DNA of 51,330 bases from an uncultured Ruminococcus sp. (GCA_947176075.1 CAMWPG010000003.1:1-51330); one strand, 5' to 3'. Positions 30,692 through 41,470 are shown, counted from the first letter of the stretch. Translations and numbers: made by a program. The notes: generated by a model not told the origin, from the sequence alone.

Positions 30692-31681
30692 ATGTCAATT
30701 CTTTATATGCTGTTGGCTGCTTTGGGGCTTATGGTCAGCTTTGTATTTTTGGTAAAGGGTGCTGATTATTTTGTTGAAGGCTGCGTATCTATCGCCAAAC
30801 TATTACAGATACCTAATCTTATCATAGGACTTACAATTGTAGCTATGGGAACAAGTGCGCCTGAAGCAGCAGTAAGTATTTCCGGAGCTGTTACCGATCC
30901 TTCAAATGCAGGTATAACCCTCGGCAATCTGCTCGGATCAAATCTGCTCAACATTCTGATAATACTCGGTATTTCCGCAGTAATAGTCCCTATGAGCGTT
31001 GATAGTTCACTGCTAAAAAAGGATTTTCCCCTGCTTATTGGCTCAGCAATAATAGTGCCGCTGCTTTTCTGGGCATTTGGATACAGAGGAACACGTCTCG
31101 CAGGCGTTATAATACTTGCCTTTTTCGCAGTATTTATGGTGTGGACTATAATGAATGCACTTTCAAGCAGAAAGCATTCAAACAGCGCATCTATCGGAGA
31201 AGATGACGGTGTATCAGATGATGCTCCTATGTCTAAGCTAAAGAGCATTATCTATGCAGTATGCGGTCTTGCCGTTGTAATAGGCGGCGGTCAGCTTGCT
31301 GTATATTGCGCTAAATATATAGCAAGAGGTATAGGCATCAGTGAATCGCTTATAGGCCTTACAGTAGTAGCACTTGGAACATCTCTTCCGGAGCTTATTA
31401 CATCTATCGTAGCCGCAAAAAAAGGCAACAGCGATCTTGCACTTGGAAATGTTATTGGTTCAAACCTTTTCAATATACTTTTTGTACTGGGACTTTCACT
31501 GATTATATCTCCTATTTCAATTACAATGAACAATATGTTTGACGCATTGGCAGTGCTTGCAGCATCGATTCTTTGTTATGCATTTGCAGCCACGAGGAAG
31601 ATAGGCAGAGTAAAGGGTCTTATATTTTTGCTATGCTACGGAATATATCTGACTTATATTATTATCAGAGATATTGCATAA
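30692..31681 (+). CDS. CaCA-family calcium/sodium antiporter
   Basis: Duplicated alpha repeats GTSAPEAAVS / GTSLPELITS with NLLGSNLLNI / NVIGSNLFNI. Confidence 0.93.
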   Translation: MSILYMLLAALGLMVSFVFLVKGADYFVEGCVSIAKLLQIPNLIIGLTIVAMGTSAPEAAVSISGAVTDPSNAGITLGNLLGSNLLNILIILGISAVIVPMSVDSSLLKKDFPLLIGSAIIVPLLFWAFGYRGTRLAGVIILAFFAVFMVWTIMNALSSRKHSNSASIGEDDGVSDDAPMSKLKSIIYAVCGLAVVIGGGQLAVYCAKYIARGIGISESLIGLTVVALGTSLPELITSIVAAKKGNSDLALGNVIGSNLFNILFVLGLSLIISPISITMNNMFDALAVLAASILCYAFAATRKIGRVKGLIFLLCYGIYLTYIIIRDIA

Positions 31682-31822
31682 ATAGCGGCAAAAAATCAAA
31701 AATGATCTTTCAACAATTCAACACTCTGTTTTTACTTCAATTTATAAAATAAGCTTGCAATTTATGAAAATATATGTTATAATGACAAAGTATATACGTA
31801 TATTGTCAGGAGGAATTTATAT

Positions 31823-33268
31823 ATGGCTAAAAACAATAAGAAAATGGTCGCTGCAATAACCTCTATGGAAGAAGATTTTGCAAAATGGTATACAGATATT
31901 GTAAAAAAAGCGGAACTTATCGAATATACAAGCGTTAAGGGATGCATGGTGATCCGTCCATATGGTTACGCTATATGGGAAAATATCCAGAGGATATTAG
32001 ACGATATGTTTAAGGCTACAGGGCACGAAAATGTTTGTATGCCTATGTTCATTCCGGAAAGCCTTCTCCAAAAGGAAAAGGATCATGTTGAAGGCTTTGC
32101 TCCTGAAGTCGCTTGGGTAACTCATGGAGGTTCTGAAAAGCTTGAGGACAGACTCTGCGTCCGTCCTACTTCAGAAACTCTGTTCTGCGAGCATTACGCT
32201 AATATTGTACACAGCTACCGAGATCTGCCTAAGCTCTACAATCAATGGGTAAGCGTTGTCCGCTGGGAAAAGACTACACGCCCTTTCCTGCGCTCACGTG
32301 AATTCCTATGGCAAGAGGGGCACACTATCCATGCCACTGCCGAGGAAGCCATTGAGGAAACAGAACGTATGCTCAATGTTTATACCGATTTCTGTCAGAA
32401 TGTTCTTGCTATACCTGTCGTTCAAGGCAGAAAAACTGACAGCGATAAATTTGCCGGTGCTGAAGCTACCTACGCTATTGAAGCTCTGATGCACGACGGC
32501 AAGGCTCTTCAGGCAGGTACATCTCACTATTTTGGAGACGGCTTTGCTAAGGCCTTTGATATTCAGTACACTGATAAGGAAAACAAGCTCAGATATCCTC
32601 ACCAGACAAGCTGGGGCGTTACAACACGTCTCATCGGTGCTATTATTATGACTCACGGCGATGATAACGGTCTTGTACTGCCGCCGGCTGTTGCACCTAT
32701 TCAGGCAGTTATAGTTCCTATCGCTCAGCATAAGGAAGGAGTCCTTGAAAAGGCTTCTCAGCTTTTTGAAACGCTTAAAGCTGCCGGTATACGTGTAAAG
32801 ATGGATGACTCTGATAATTCTCCGGGATGGAAATTTGCCGAATACGAAATGAAGGGCGTTCCTGTTCGTGTTGAGATCGGTCCTAAGGATATCGAAAATA
32901 ATCAATGCGTTCTGGCAACACGTCATAACGGAGAAAAAACTATTGTTTCCCTCGATGATATTGCCTGCACTGTTGAAAAAAAGCTCTCCGAGGTTCATGA
33001 TGGTATGTATGAAAAGGCTCTTAAAAATCGTGAAGAGCATACATACTCTTGCGAAACAATGAATGAAATCACAGAAATTCTCAATGAAAAAGGCGATGGC
33101 TTTGTAAAAGCTCTCTGGTGCGGCGATGAAGCCTGTGAAGATGAAGTAAAGGAAAAAACAGGCGTAGGTTCACGCTGCATTCCGCTTATGCAGGAGAAAA
33201 CATCCGGAAAATGCGTTTGCTGCGGAAAACCAGCCAAGTGCATGGTTTACTGGGGCAAGGCATATTAA
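31823..33268 (+). CDS. proS: Prolyl-tRNA synthetase (ProS type 3 / archaeal-type)
   Basis: Class II aaRS motifs ([26 protein letters not shown]) and zinc-like C-terminus ending KAY. Confidence 0.96.
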   Translation: MAKNNKKMVAAITSMEEDFAKWYTDIVKKAELIEYTSVKGCMVIRPYGYAIWENIQRILDDMFKATGHENVCMPMFIPESLLQKEKDHVEGFAPEVAWVTHGGSEKLEDRLCVRPTSETLFCEHYANIVHSYRDLPKLYNQWVSVVRWEKTTRPFLRSREFLWQEGHTIHATAEEAIEETERMLNVYTDFCQNVLAIPVVQGRKTDSDKFAGAEATYAIEALMHDGKALQAGTSHYFGDGFAKAFDIQYTDKENKLRYPHQTSWGVTTRLIGAIIMTHGDDNGLVLPPAVAPIQAVIVPIAQHKEGVLEKASQLFETLKAAGIRVKMDDSDNSPGWKFAEYEMKGVPVRVEIGPKDIENNQCVLATRHNGEKTIVSLDDIACTVEKKLSEVHDGMYEKALKNREEHTYSCETMNEITEILNEKGDGFVKALWCGDEACEDEVKEKTGVGSRCIPLMQEKTSGKCVCCGKPAKCMVYWGKAY

Positions 33269-33293
33269 ATCCAGAAGATTAAGGAGTATTGAA

Positions 33294-34301
33294 ATGAATA
33301 AAGCATCTGTTATAAACTGGAAAGGTATGTCTGTCATTGAACTTAAAGCAGGCGGATATACTGCACTTATTGCAAATGAGATAGGATCTAATGTTATCAG
33401 GCTTCATGATGATAGAAACGGTATCGAATTTTTCCGTCATACTGCTGATGTGACCCCTGAAATAATAAAGGAAAGCCCCGAGGTATGGGGGCTGCCTAAT
33501 CTTTATCTGCCTAACCGCTTTGCAGACGGAATCCTCAAAACCTCAGACGCCGTATATCATCTGCCTGTAAATGAAAAAGCTCCCTACAACAACCATATTC
33601 ACTTTATTCTGCAAAAGCGTTCTCATACTGTTGTCGATTTCTTTGCCGATGACGAAAAGTCTGTTGCAAAGACTGAGTATATATTCGATGAAAATGACGA
33701 AATGTATCAGTATCTTCCCATAAAATTCAAGGCAGAATTTTGCTTTACTCTCTCTGAAGGCGGCCTTGAGCACAGGGTAAAATTTACAAATCTTTCAAAT
33801 GTAATGATGCCAATGTCTCTGGCTACTCATACAGCTATAAACAGCCCATTTGTTGACGGCGGATTTGAACAGGATATCAGAGTCAGAGTGCCTATCAGTG
33901 AAAAATGGGTTCTGAATGAACGCTGCCTCCCAACAGGAAAAATACTGCCGCTGGACGATTACGATAATGAATATAAAAAAGGTACAAAATGCCCTGTTTT
34001 AGTGAATATTGATAACGATATGTATTCAGCCGACTCTATGGATCGATATGGAAGAAAATTCCACGGCATTATCATGATCGACAAATCACAGGGAAAGGGC
34101 ATTTCTTATGAGGTGTCAAAAGAGTATAATTTCTGGATCATATGGAATGATAAGGGATTTAACGGATATTTCTGCCCAGAGCCTATGACGGCTATGATAG
34201 ATGCGCCAAATCTGGATATGTCAAGAGAAAAGACCGGATATTGTGAAGTAGCACCCGGCGAAAGCTATGAAGCATGGCAAAAGTTTAGTACATTAAAATA
34301 A
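33294..34301 (+). CDS. Aldose 1-epimerase family protein
   Basis: Galactose mutarotase-like fold features (NRFADGIL; LATHTAINSPF; PMTAMIDAPN). Confidence 0.8.
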   Translation: MNKASVINWKGMSVIELKAGGYTALIANEIGSNVIRLHDDRNGIEFFRHTADVTPEIIKESPEVWGLPNLYLPNRFADGILKTSDAVYHLPVNEKAPYNNHIHFILQKRSHTVVDFFADDEKSVAKTEYIFDENDEMYQYLPIKFKAEFCFTLSEGGLEHRVKFTNLSNVMMPMSLATHTAINSPFVDGGFEQDIRVRVPISEKWVLNERCLPTGKILPLDDYDNEYKKGTKCPVLVNIDNDMYSADSMDRYGRKFHGIIMIDKSQGKGISYEVSKEYNFWIIWNDKGFNGYFCPEPMTAMIDAPNLDMSREKTGYCEVAPGESYEAWQKFSTLK

Positions 34302-34310
34302 ATCAAAATC

Positions 34311-34340
34311 AGAACGGCATCTATTTTTTAGATCGCCGTT
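34311..34340 (+). terminator. Rho-independent terminator
   Basis: AGAACGGCATCT..AGATCGCCGTTCTTTTT. Confidence 0.75.
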
Positions 34341-34447
34341 CTTTTTATCATTTAAAAGCAGTATTTATGAAACCTCGCACATTTAAGCCTTGATTGTTAA
34401 AAAAAAATATTCAATACCACGAAATTCGAAAATTGCCGAAATAAGTA

Positions 34448-34476
34448 TTGACAATCAAAGCCATATGTGATATACT
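34448..34476 (+). promoter_or_regulatory. tRNA operon promoter
   Basis: TTGACA-N17-TATACT ~45 nt upstream of tRNA-Met. Confidence 0.75.
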
Positions 34477-34520
34477 AATATAGTCGCAAGGGACAAAAGT
34501 TCAAACGACACAATCAATAT

Positions 34521-34597
34521 GGCGGCATAGCTCAGTTGGCTAGAGTACTCGGTTCATACCCGATTGGTCGTTGGTTCAAATCCTACTGCCGCTACCA
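34521..34597 (+). tRNA. tRNA-Met (CAT)
   Basis: Cloverleaf readable by eye; anticodon loop TTCATAC; encoded CCA. Confidence 0.9.
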
Positions 34598-34600
34598 TAT

Positions 34601-34675
34601 GGCCCGTTGGTCAAGAGGTTAAGACACCGCCCTTTCACGGCGGAATCATGGGTTCAATTCCCGTACGGGTCACCA
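34601..34675 (+). tRNA. tRNA-Glu (TTC)
   Basis: GGCCCGTTGGTCAAG...CCTTTCACGG...GTTCAATTCCCGTACGGGTCACCA. Confidence 0.95.
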
Positions 34676-34682
34676 CAACACA

Positions 34683-34722
34683 GGCTCTCAAATGACGATA
34701 TATCGCCATTTGAGAGTTTTTT
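34683..34722 (+). terminator. tRNA operon terminator
   Basis: CTCTCAAATG..CATTTGAGAGTTTTTT. Confidence 0.8.
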
Positions 34723-34753
34723 ATTTTTGCTAAAATAAAATTATATAAATACA

Positions 34754-34789
34754 GAGCGTGTTCAATTAAATAAATGAGAACACGCTCTT
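34754..34789 (-). terminator. Terminator of udp
   Basis: GAGCGTGTTC..GAACACGCTC inverted repeat just after udp stop. Confidence 0.6.
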
Positions 34790-34792
34790 ATA

Positions 34793-35557
34793 TCATTTTT
34801 TCGACTTTATAATACTTCTCATAGCATGAACAGCCGTTTTTATTGCAGCATCCATATCAAGCTGCGCAATGGGTTCTATTCCGTATTTCCGCTCGCGCTC
34901 CTGATTCCATATCATGTTAAGTACCGAAGCACATTTCACATGAAGTGAAGCCGCCGCTACAAATAATGCTGCCGATTCCATTTCAGACGCTATCACTCCT
35001 GCTGCTATCCATGCATTCCAATTCTCTGTAAGTCGTTTTGCTACAGGCATTCTCTCCGGACTATGCTGCCCATAAAACGAATCCTTACACTGTACAACGC
35101 CCGTCACATAATTCAATGACAGTTCCCTTGCAGCCTTGACAACTGCGCAAGTCAGTTCAAAATCAGGAATTGCCGGAAATTCAGACGGCATATACTCATG
35201 AGATGTACCCTCCATACGCACTGCACCAGTTGGGATAACGAGCTGTCCTGCCGGAATTTCTGCCTGCATTCCTCCACAAGTTCCTACTCTTATAAATGTA
35301 TCTGCTCCGCACATAACAAGCTCTTCCATAGCTATTGCCGCAGATGGTCCGCCGATACCGGTAGAGCAAACGCTGACAGTTTCACCTTCAAGGCTGCCTG
35401 TCCATATTGTAAATTCCCTGTTTCTGCCGATAAGTCTTGAATCATCAAGATAACCGGCTATAACGTCAGCACGCTTTGGATCTCCGGGAAGAAGAACATA
35501 TCTTCCTATATCTTCTGATCTGCATCCAAGGTGAAACATTGTTTCCGTAGGCTTCAT
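34793..35557 (-). CDS. udp: Uridine phosphorylase (PNP/UDP family)
   Basis: LLPGDPKRADVIA, STGIGGPSAAIAMEEL, RVGTCGGMQ. Confidence 0.88.
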   Translation of the reverse strand: MKPTETMFHLGCRSEDIGRYVLLPGDPKRADVIAGYLDDSRLIGRNREFTIWTGSLEGETVSVCSTGIGGPSAAIAMEELVMCGADTFIRVGTCGGMQAEIPAGQLVIPTGAVRMEGTSHEYMPSEFPAIPDFELTCAVVKAARELSLNYVTGVVQCKDSFYGQHSPERMPVAKRLTENWNAWIAAGVIASEMESAALFVAAASLHVKCASVLNMIWNQERERKYGIEPIAQLDMDAAIKTAVHAMRSIIKSKK

Positions 35558-35577
35558 GCTAAATCTTGCCTCCTAAA

Positions 35578-36543
35578 TCAATCAACAAGCCCTACCGCAT
35601 TTCTTGCATAAATTTCCAGAATAACAGTGGCATCTTCTATGTTAATTATGTCATCGCCGTTTACATCCGCAAGCATTTCGCAAAGCTCATTTCTATACGG
35701 ATGCGGATGATATACCGGCGGTTCTTCAGAAGCCGCTAAATATGCATATCTTGTAAGAACCGACGCTGCGTCTCCAATATCTATCCTGCCGTTTCCATTA
35801 GCATCACCATATTCGCCGGAAAATGTATAATCAAAGCTGTACATAGCAGAAAACATATTGTTTATGCCATAGTATCCACTTTTCGCATTTGCAAGAAGCT
35901 CCTTAGCTGTAAGCCATGCTATACCATTTTCTCTGTCTGTCCATGTAATATTCTTGCATCTCTCACACGCCTGTGCAGAATCAAGTATAAGGTACAGGTC
36001 ATTCTCTGCATCATAGTCTGCAATAGATATCCAGTGTCCATATATATTTGAGCTTGTCACTCCGCCGTTTCTAACGTGCTCCAAAACAGTTGCCGCTGAC
36101 GTAGTTCCGCTTTTGTAGCTCATTCCGTATTGATCGCCAAAATCTTTTATAAAGCCATAGAAAAAATCAACAGCAACTCCCTCGACTCCCACCCTGCGGT
36201 AACCCTTTTCAAGAGCATATTTTGCAAGACCGGTAGGCTCAGGAATCATTCCTGTACGGTAATACACATTATTTATGACAGAAAAAAGACTGCAAGCAGC
36301 TTTACCCACTGTATTATTTTTCTCGCTGCCTCTGTTCCACGGATAATCGCACCAATTGTTAAATTCAGGTATATACAGCTCACGCTGCAATTCTGCACCC
36401 GAAATTTCATTTTGCTGAAACGCTATAGGGAAAGGCGTGTAAGGCGAAATTGCACTTGCACTCATTGGCATAATCATTGCTGAGCCAAGTAAACCGCCCA
36501 TTATACATATTGAGAGCACCTTTTTTAACTTGTTAAAACCCAT
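35578..36543 (-). CDS. Secreted C39-like cysteine peptidase with C-terminal dockerin
   Basis: Signal peptide; Cys (KAACSLFSVINNVYY) and His (GHWISIADYDAENDLYLILDS) motifs; dockerin loops GDANGNGRIDIGDAASVL and DVNGDDIINIEDATVIL. Confidence 0.8.
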   Translation of the reverse strand: MGFNKLKKVLSICIMGGLLGSAMIMPMSASAISPYTPFPIAFQQNEISGAELQRELYIPEFNNWCDYPWNRGSEKNNTVGKAACSLFSVINNVYYRTGMIPEPTGLAKYALEKGYRRVGVEGVAVDFFYGFIKDFGDQYGMSYKSGTTSAATVLEHVRNGGVTSSNIYGHWISIADYDAENDLYLILDSAQACERCKNITWTDRENGIAWLTAKELLANAKSGYYGINNMFSAMYSFDYTFSGEYGDANGNGRIDIGDAASVLTRYAYLAASEEPPVYHPHPYRNELCEMLADVNGDDIINIEDATVILEIYARNAVGLVD

Positions 36544-36727
36544 ATATTTTTTCCTCCTTTATTTGTATATTTAATTATAACATATAAATCAATCTTTGTA
36601 AAGAATAAAAAATATATTCGCTGAGAGAAATCAATTTTTAAAAATTAATCTCCCCTCAATTTTCATAACACCTATTGCAAAACGATCTGAAACGTGTTAT
36701 AATGTATAATGAAAGGAGGCGTTCAAT

Positions 36728-37516
36728 ATGCTTAAAGCAGGAACGTCAACCGCCTGCTTATATCCTATGCCTTTAGAGGATGCCTTGTATGAGCTTGCTC
36801 TCGGCGGAGTTCAGCAGGTTGAAATATTTCTCAATACCCATTCGGAGCTGCGCAGGAGCTTTATAATGAATCTCGCAGAGCTTCTTAAACGTTTTGGTAT
36901 ATCATGCTGCTCTCTTCACCCATTCACCTGCGAAATAGAACCGCTTCTGCTATTCTCTCAATATCAGCGCCGAACTGATGATGCTATAGAATACTACAAG
37001 CATTACTTTGCAGCTATGCAGGCTCTGGGAGCTGATATATTCGTACTTCATGGGAATAAGTCTATGGGGAATCATATGCTCTACTTTGAAAGATTTAATA
37101 TGCTGTCAGAAATTGGCTCGCAGTTCGGAATAACAGTTGCTCAGGAAAATGTTTCAAGATGCACAAGCCGCTCGGTTAATTTCCTAAAGGAAATGAAGGC
37201 TAATCTCGGAAAAAGAGCTAAATTTGTCCTCGATATAAAACAAGCAGTAAGAGCCGGAGAAAATCCATTTGAAATGCTAAATGCACTCGGTGAAAATATC
37301 TCCATAGTTCATATGAGCGATCATGGGCAGTACGGCGATTGTCTTACTGTTGGCAGCGGAAGCTTTCGTACGAAGGAATTTCTAATCAAGCTTGCTGATC
37401 TCAGTCCTGACTGTACTGTTATACTTGAGCTTTATAGAAACGCTTTTGAAAATGTTTCTGACCTTTTGCAGAACTATCAGATTCTAAGCAGGATGATCGA
37501 AAGCATTTATGAATAA
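36728..37516 (+). CDS. Sugar phosphate isomerase/epimerase family (xylose isomerase-like TIM barrel)
   Basis: TIM-barrel AP_endonuc_2-like pattern; VAQENVSRC, FVLDIKQA, SIVHMSDHG. Confidence 0.8.
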   Translation: MLKAGTSTACLYPMPLEDALYELALGGVQQVEIFLNTHSELRRSFIMNLAELLKRFGISCCSLHPFTCEIEPLLLFSQYQRRTDDAIEYYKHYFAAMQALGADIFVLHGNKSMGNHMLYFERFNMLSEIGSQFGITVAQENVSRCTSRSVNFLKEMKANLGKRAKFVLDIKQAVRAGENPFEMLNALGENISIVHMSDHGQYGDCLTVGSGSFRTKEFLIKLADLSPDCTVILELYRNAFENVSDLLQNYQILSRMIESIYE

Positions 37517-37666
37517 CTCAGAGCTTGTTCACTTATAGACTGTTTAATATCTTTTTATGAAGGGTTTTCGATGCAGCCACAGACGTTTTTCCCAAAAATG
37601 CGTGTATAATAAAGATTTTAAACAAGCTCTTAGAAATGCTTATGATAGATAGGAGGCTAAAATATT

Positions 37667-38113
37667 ATGAGATGTCCATTTTGCGGTGAAAACGATACAA
37701 GAGTTCTTGATTCCCGCCCCTCTGAAATGAAAATACGCAGACGCAGAGAATGCAGCGCTTGTATGAAAAGATTTACTACCTATGAAGCGGTAGAGCTGCC
37801 TATGCTGACTGTTGAAAAAAGAGATGGCAGCATTCAGCCATTTGACAGAAACAAGCTTATGAAGGGCATTTTCAGCGCAATAAAAAAACGTCCTGTTACT
37901 GCTGCACAGGTTCAGTGGATAGTTGATATTGTCGAGGAACGCTTTACAAGCGAACTTCGTACAAGCATTACATCAGCAGAAATCGGAAATGTAGTTATGG
38001 AACAGCTCAAGGGAATTGATCCCGTGGCATATATTCGTTTTGCATCCGTTTATCAGGATTTTTCGGATGTTGCAGGATTTATACACGCTGTCAGTGAACT
38101 GAGCGAAACATAA
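37667..38113 (+). CDS. nrdR: Transcriptional repressor NrdR
   Basis: MRCPFCGENDTRVLDSRPSE zinc ribbon and ATP-cone. Confidence 0.97.
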   Translation: MRCPFCGENDTRVLDSRPSEMKIRRRRECSACMKRFTTYEAVELPMLTVEKRDGSIQPFDRNKLMKGIFSAIKKRPVTAAQVQWIVDIVEERFTSELRTSITSAEIGNVVMEQLKGIDPVAYIRFASVYQDFSDVAGFIHAVSELSET

Positions 38114-38235
38114 ATAAGTACGCAGCAAATTTATTTGGTGTTTGCTATTTGCCGATACACACGTATTAAGCGCTGTGCGCGAATATGAGAGGCATTTAAA
38201 ATATTTTATTATAAAAATTATAAGGAGACGAAAAA

Positions 38236-38619
38236 ATGGCTTACAATTTTATGGGAAACGATCATTCAAACGAATTTGGTACTCAGGATATCGCAGATAA
38301 CAAGATAGTCTGCATTTTGGCTTATATCCCATTTCTTTTCTGGATTCCGCTGATCGCCGGCAATACATCGTACTGCCGATTTCATGCAAATCAGGGACTG
38401 CTGCTGCTGCTGACATCAGCCGCACTTGGCATAGCAGTTTCTGTTGTGAGAATAATAATAGGCTGGATTCCAATAATTGGCTGGATAATCTTGGGGCTTG
38501 TAAGTCTGGCAGCATGGGTTATAATTGTTGTTCTGATGATATATGGAATGGTCGTTACAGGTCAGGGTAATTCTAAGGAGCTTCCTGCTATCGGCAGCCT
38601 TGCAAGACTTATCAAGTAA
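38236..38619 (+). CDS. DUF4870-like small membrane protein
   Basis: CILAYIPFLFWIPLI...FHANQGLLLLL... Confidence 0.7.
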   Translation: MAYNFMGNDHSNEFGTQDIADNKIVCILAYIPFLFWIPLIAGNTSYCRFHANQGLLLLLTSAALGIAVSVVRIIIGWIPIIGWIILGLVSLAAWVIIVVLMIYGMVVTGQGNSKELPAIGSLARLIK

Positions 38620-39037
38620 TAACAGGATACATACGGTGGAAATTCAGGCGGTCATAGCACATTGCGCCAACGAGAAGTCCGTCTTTTGTACATATAAGCT
38701 CTGCTCTTGCAGTCGGCAAGCCCTCAACGGTATATGTCCATACGATGGCATTTTCTCCGAAATGCTGAGATAAAGGCAGCTTCTGCTCCGATTGAAGAGC
38801 GCAATATGTACCGAAAACTGATGAATCACTGCTTGCAGGCAGAGTTATCTCCTGCTGCGAAGGCGGATCGTTTTTTGTAGGATGTCCGCATTCTGACAAA
38901 AAGCTCCTCATTTCGCTGTCGCTGCTTAAAATTATTTCTGTAGCCGGCGGATTACTGCGAATATAGTGAAAAAGTCCTGCTGCGCCGGATATAACACCAA
39001 CAATGCCCATTGCAAGGATAACCAAAGAACGATTCAT
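38612..39037 (-). CDS. Secreted/anchored DUF4830-like protein
   Basis: N-terminal TM from MNRSLVILAMG; start chosen by RBS GGAGGAATT. Confidence 0.55.
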   Translation of the reverse strand: MNRSLVILAMGIVGVISGAAGLFHYIRSNPPATEIILSSDSEMRSFLSECGHPTKNDPPSQQEITLPASSDSSVFGTYCALQSEQKLPLSQHFGENAIVWTYTVEGLPTARAELICTKDGLLVGAMCYDRLNFHRMYPVIT

Positions 39038-39389
39038 AAGCTTTAATTCCTCCGATCGGTTTTTTCTTTTCAAGATATGCCGCAGCGTTTGATTTAAGAA
39101 CTTGCCTTCATAAGCGAAATACGCAGATTTTCGAGCAAATTTTGCCGATGACAAGGCAAAAACCCGCAGCTGTACTTTGTGTACTGCAAGGATTTTTAAC
39201 GCAGTCAGTGGAAAAATATGCCAAAAAGACGTACGCTTAGCTTGTGAAGACGAGTTCTAAGAACATCAGCATAAAAGAATGATAAGATAAAAAGTTTTTC
39301 GGTCAAGCAGTTTTTCAAAATACTTTACCGGGAAACTTTTTATTTTCTGCTGTGCATACCATATTACAACAAATAACAAATTTAAAGGA

Positions 39390-40151
39390 ATGAGAAATTT
39401 GCGACTTGATAAATATCTGTCACAGCGAACAGAATTTTCACGAAGCCGTATCAAAGATCTTATCGCTGAAAAAAAGGTCATGGTCAATGATATTGCCGCT
39501 GTAAAAGCTAATATGAATGTTTCAGAAGCCGACAATATTACCATTGCTGGCAATGCTGTAAGACAGGAAAAATTCATCACTCTTATAATGAATAAACCAG
39601 CCGGATATATCAGCGCAACCGAGGATAGGTCAGAAAAAATAGTTATAGATCTGCTGCCGCCTGAATATTCCGGCCAGAAGCTTTCTCCGGTCGGCCGTCT
39701 TGATAAAGATACAACGGGTATGCTTCTTCTGACAAATGACGGTGAGCTTCTTCACAAACTCACCTCTCCTAAAAAGCACGTTATGAAATATTACATCGCC
39801 CATCTATCTCGTGAATTTACATCAGAAGCTGCTCGTCTACTCGAAAATGGCATTGCTCTGAAAGACGGCTCTATATGCAAACCGTCAAAAGCAGCTGCTC
39901 TTGACGAAAAAAGACAAACTATACTTATTGCAATAAGTGAAGGGAAATATCATCAGGTAAAGAGAATGCTTGCCGCCGCAGGCAACCATGTCGAAAAACT
40001 TCATCGAACTGCTATAGGCGGACTTGTTATTCCGGAAGATTTACTGCCCGGTGAAAGCCGTGTTCTATCTGACAAAGATTTGTGCAAAGTGTTGAAAACA
40101 AACGATATATTTTCGTTGCTAATCAATATGCTTAGGAAAAATTCGTCATAA
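39390..40151 (+). CDS. RsuA-family pseudouridine synthase
   Basis: S4 domain RLDKYLSQRTEFSRSR; VGRLDKDTTGMLLLTNDG. Confidence 0.93.
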   Translation: MRNLRLDKYLSQRTEFSRSRIKDLIAEKKVMVNDIAAVKANMNVSEADNITIAGNAVRQEKFITLIMNKPAGYISATEDRSEKIVIDLLPPEYSGQKLSPVGRLDKDTTGMLLLTNDGELLHKLTSPKKHVMKYYIAHLSREFTSEAARLLENGIALKDGSICKPSKAAALDEKRQTILIAISEGKYHQVKRMLAAAGNHVEKLHRTAIGGLVIPEDLLPGESRVLSDKDLCKVLKTNDIFSLLINMLRKNSS

Positions 40152-40290
40152 TCAATGAATTATCGCACAAAAGTTTGTGCAATAAACGACTTGAAAAAGT
40201 CGGCGATTTCTGGTATTATATTAGTGTACAGAAGTGCGCAGGAAACTGCCGCTTAATGATATGTAAAAAAAGTATAGGAGGAACTGCTCA

Positions 40291-41406
40291 ATGGCAAGTT
40301 TATCACTGAGACACATTTATAAGAAGTATCCGGGCAACGTAGTTGCTGTTAAGGATGTAAACATCGAGATCCAGGACAAGGAATTCATCGTTCTGGTAGG
40401 ACCTTCCGGCTGCGGTAAGTCTACAACCCTTAGAATGATCGCTGGTCTGGAAGAAATTTCAGAAGGTGAGCTGTATATTGGCGACCGTCTGGTAAACGAT
40501 ATCGCTCCTAAGGACAGAGATATAGCAATGGTATTCCAGAACTACGCTCTGTATCCGCACATGACAGTATTTGATAACATGGCATTTGGTCTTAAGCTCC
40601 GTAAGGTACCTAAGGACGAAATCGCTCGCAAGGTTAAGGAAGCTGCACAGATTCTCGATCTGAGTCACCTGCTTGAGCGTAAGCCTAAGGCTATGTCCGG
40701 CGGTCAGAGACAGCGTGTTGCGCTTGGCCGTGCTATCGTTCGTAATCCTCAGGTATTCCTTCTTGACGAGCCGCTGTCTAACCTCGACGCTAAGCTGCGT
40801 GCTCAGATGAGAACAGAGATCTCTAAGCTCCACAAGAAGCTGGGAACAACATTCATCTATGTAACACATGACCAGACAGAGGCTATGACAATGGGTGACC
40901 GTATCGTAGTTATGAAGGATGGTATCATTCAGCAGATCGATACTCCACAGGCTCTGTATGAGAGACCGGGCAACAAGTTTGTTGCAGGATTCCTTGGTTC
41001 TCCTCAGATGAACTTTGTCGATGCTGTACTTAGAAAGGGCAATGGCTATTATGTAGAATTTGCCGGCAATGCAAAGATTGATATTCCTGCTGCTAAGGTA
41101 ACTAACGATCTTGCTAAGTACATTGATAAGGAAGTTATCATGGGTATTCGTCCTGAGGCTATCCATGATGATGAAATGTTCCTGTCTACTGCTACAACAG
41201 GCATCACAAATGCAGAAGTAGAAATTACTGAAATGATGGGTGCTGAGACATTCCTGTATCTTAACTGCAACGGCGTTTCACTTACAGCTCGTGTTGACCC
41301 ACGTTCTACTGCTAAGAGCCAGGATAATATCAAGATCGCTCTTGATCCGAACAAGATCCATCTGTTCGACAAGGATGCTGACAACAATCCTACAATTATC
41401 AACTAA
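40291..41406 (+). CDS. Sugar ABC transporter ATP-binding protein (UgpC/MsmK/MalK family)
   Basis: GPSGCGKSTTLRMIAGLE, LSGGQ-like MSGGQRQRVALGRAIVR, LDEPLSNLDAKLR, C-terminal TOBE. Confidence 0.95.
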   Translation: MASLSLRHIYKKYPGNVVAVKDVNIEIQDKEFIVLVGPSGCGKSTTLRMIAGLEEISEGELYIGDRLVNDIAPKDRDIAMVFQNYALYPHMTVFDNMAFGLKLRKVPKDEIARKVKEAAQILDLSHLLERKPKAMSGGQRQRVALGRAIVRNPQVFLLDEPLSNLDAKLRAQMRTEISKLHKKLGTTFIYVTHDQTEAMTMGDRIVVMKDGIIQQIDTPQALYERPGNKFVAGFLGSPQMNFVDAVLRKGNGYYVEFAGNAKIDIPAAKVTNDLAKYIDKEVIMGIRPEAIHDDEMFLSTATTGITNAEVEITEMMGAETFLYLNCNGVSLTARVDPRSTAKSQDNIKIALDPNKIHLFDKDADNNPTIIN

Positions 41407-41433
41407 TCAAGCTTAAATAATTATGTAATGACA

Positions 41434-41470
41434 AGCCGTCGTACCAGTCAATCTGGTGCGACGGTTTTTT
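41434..41470 (+). terminator. Rho-independent terminator
   Basis: CCGTCGTACCAGtcaatCTGGTGCGACGGTTTTTTT. Confidence 0.9.

Noticed and set aside
32306-33040. 244-aa ORF antisense to proS
   Set aside because: Shadow ORF within conserved proS.
34521-34597. Possible degenerate tRNA-Met
   Set aside because: One mismatch in the T-stem and a G-T first acceptor pair, but the overall cloverleaf, CAT anticodon, promoter and encoded CCA support a functional tRNA.
40459-41166. 235-aa ORF antisense to the MalK-type ATPase
   Set aside because: Shadow ORF within a conserved ATPase gene.
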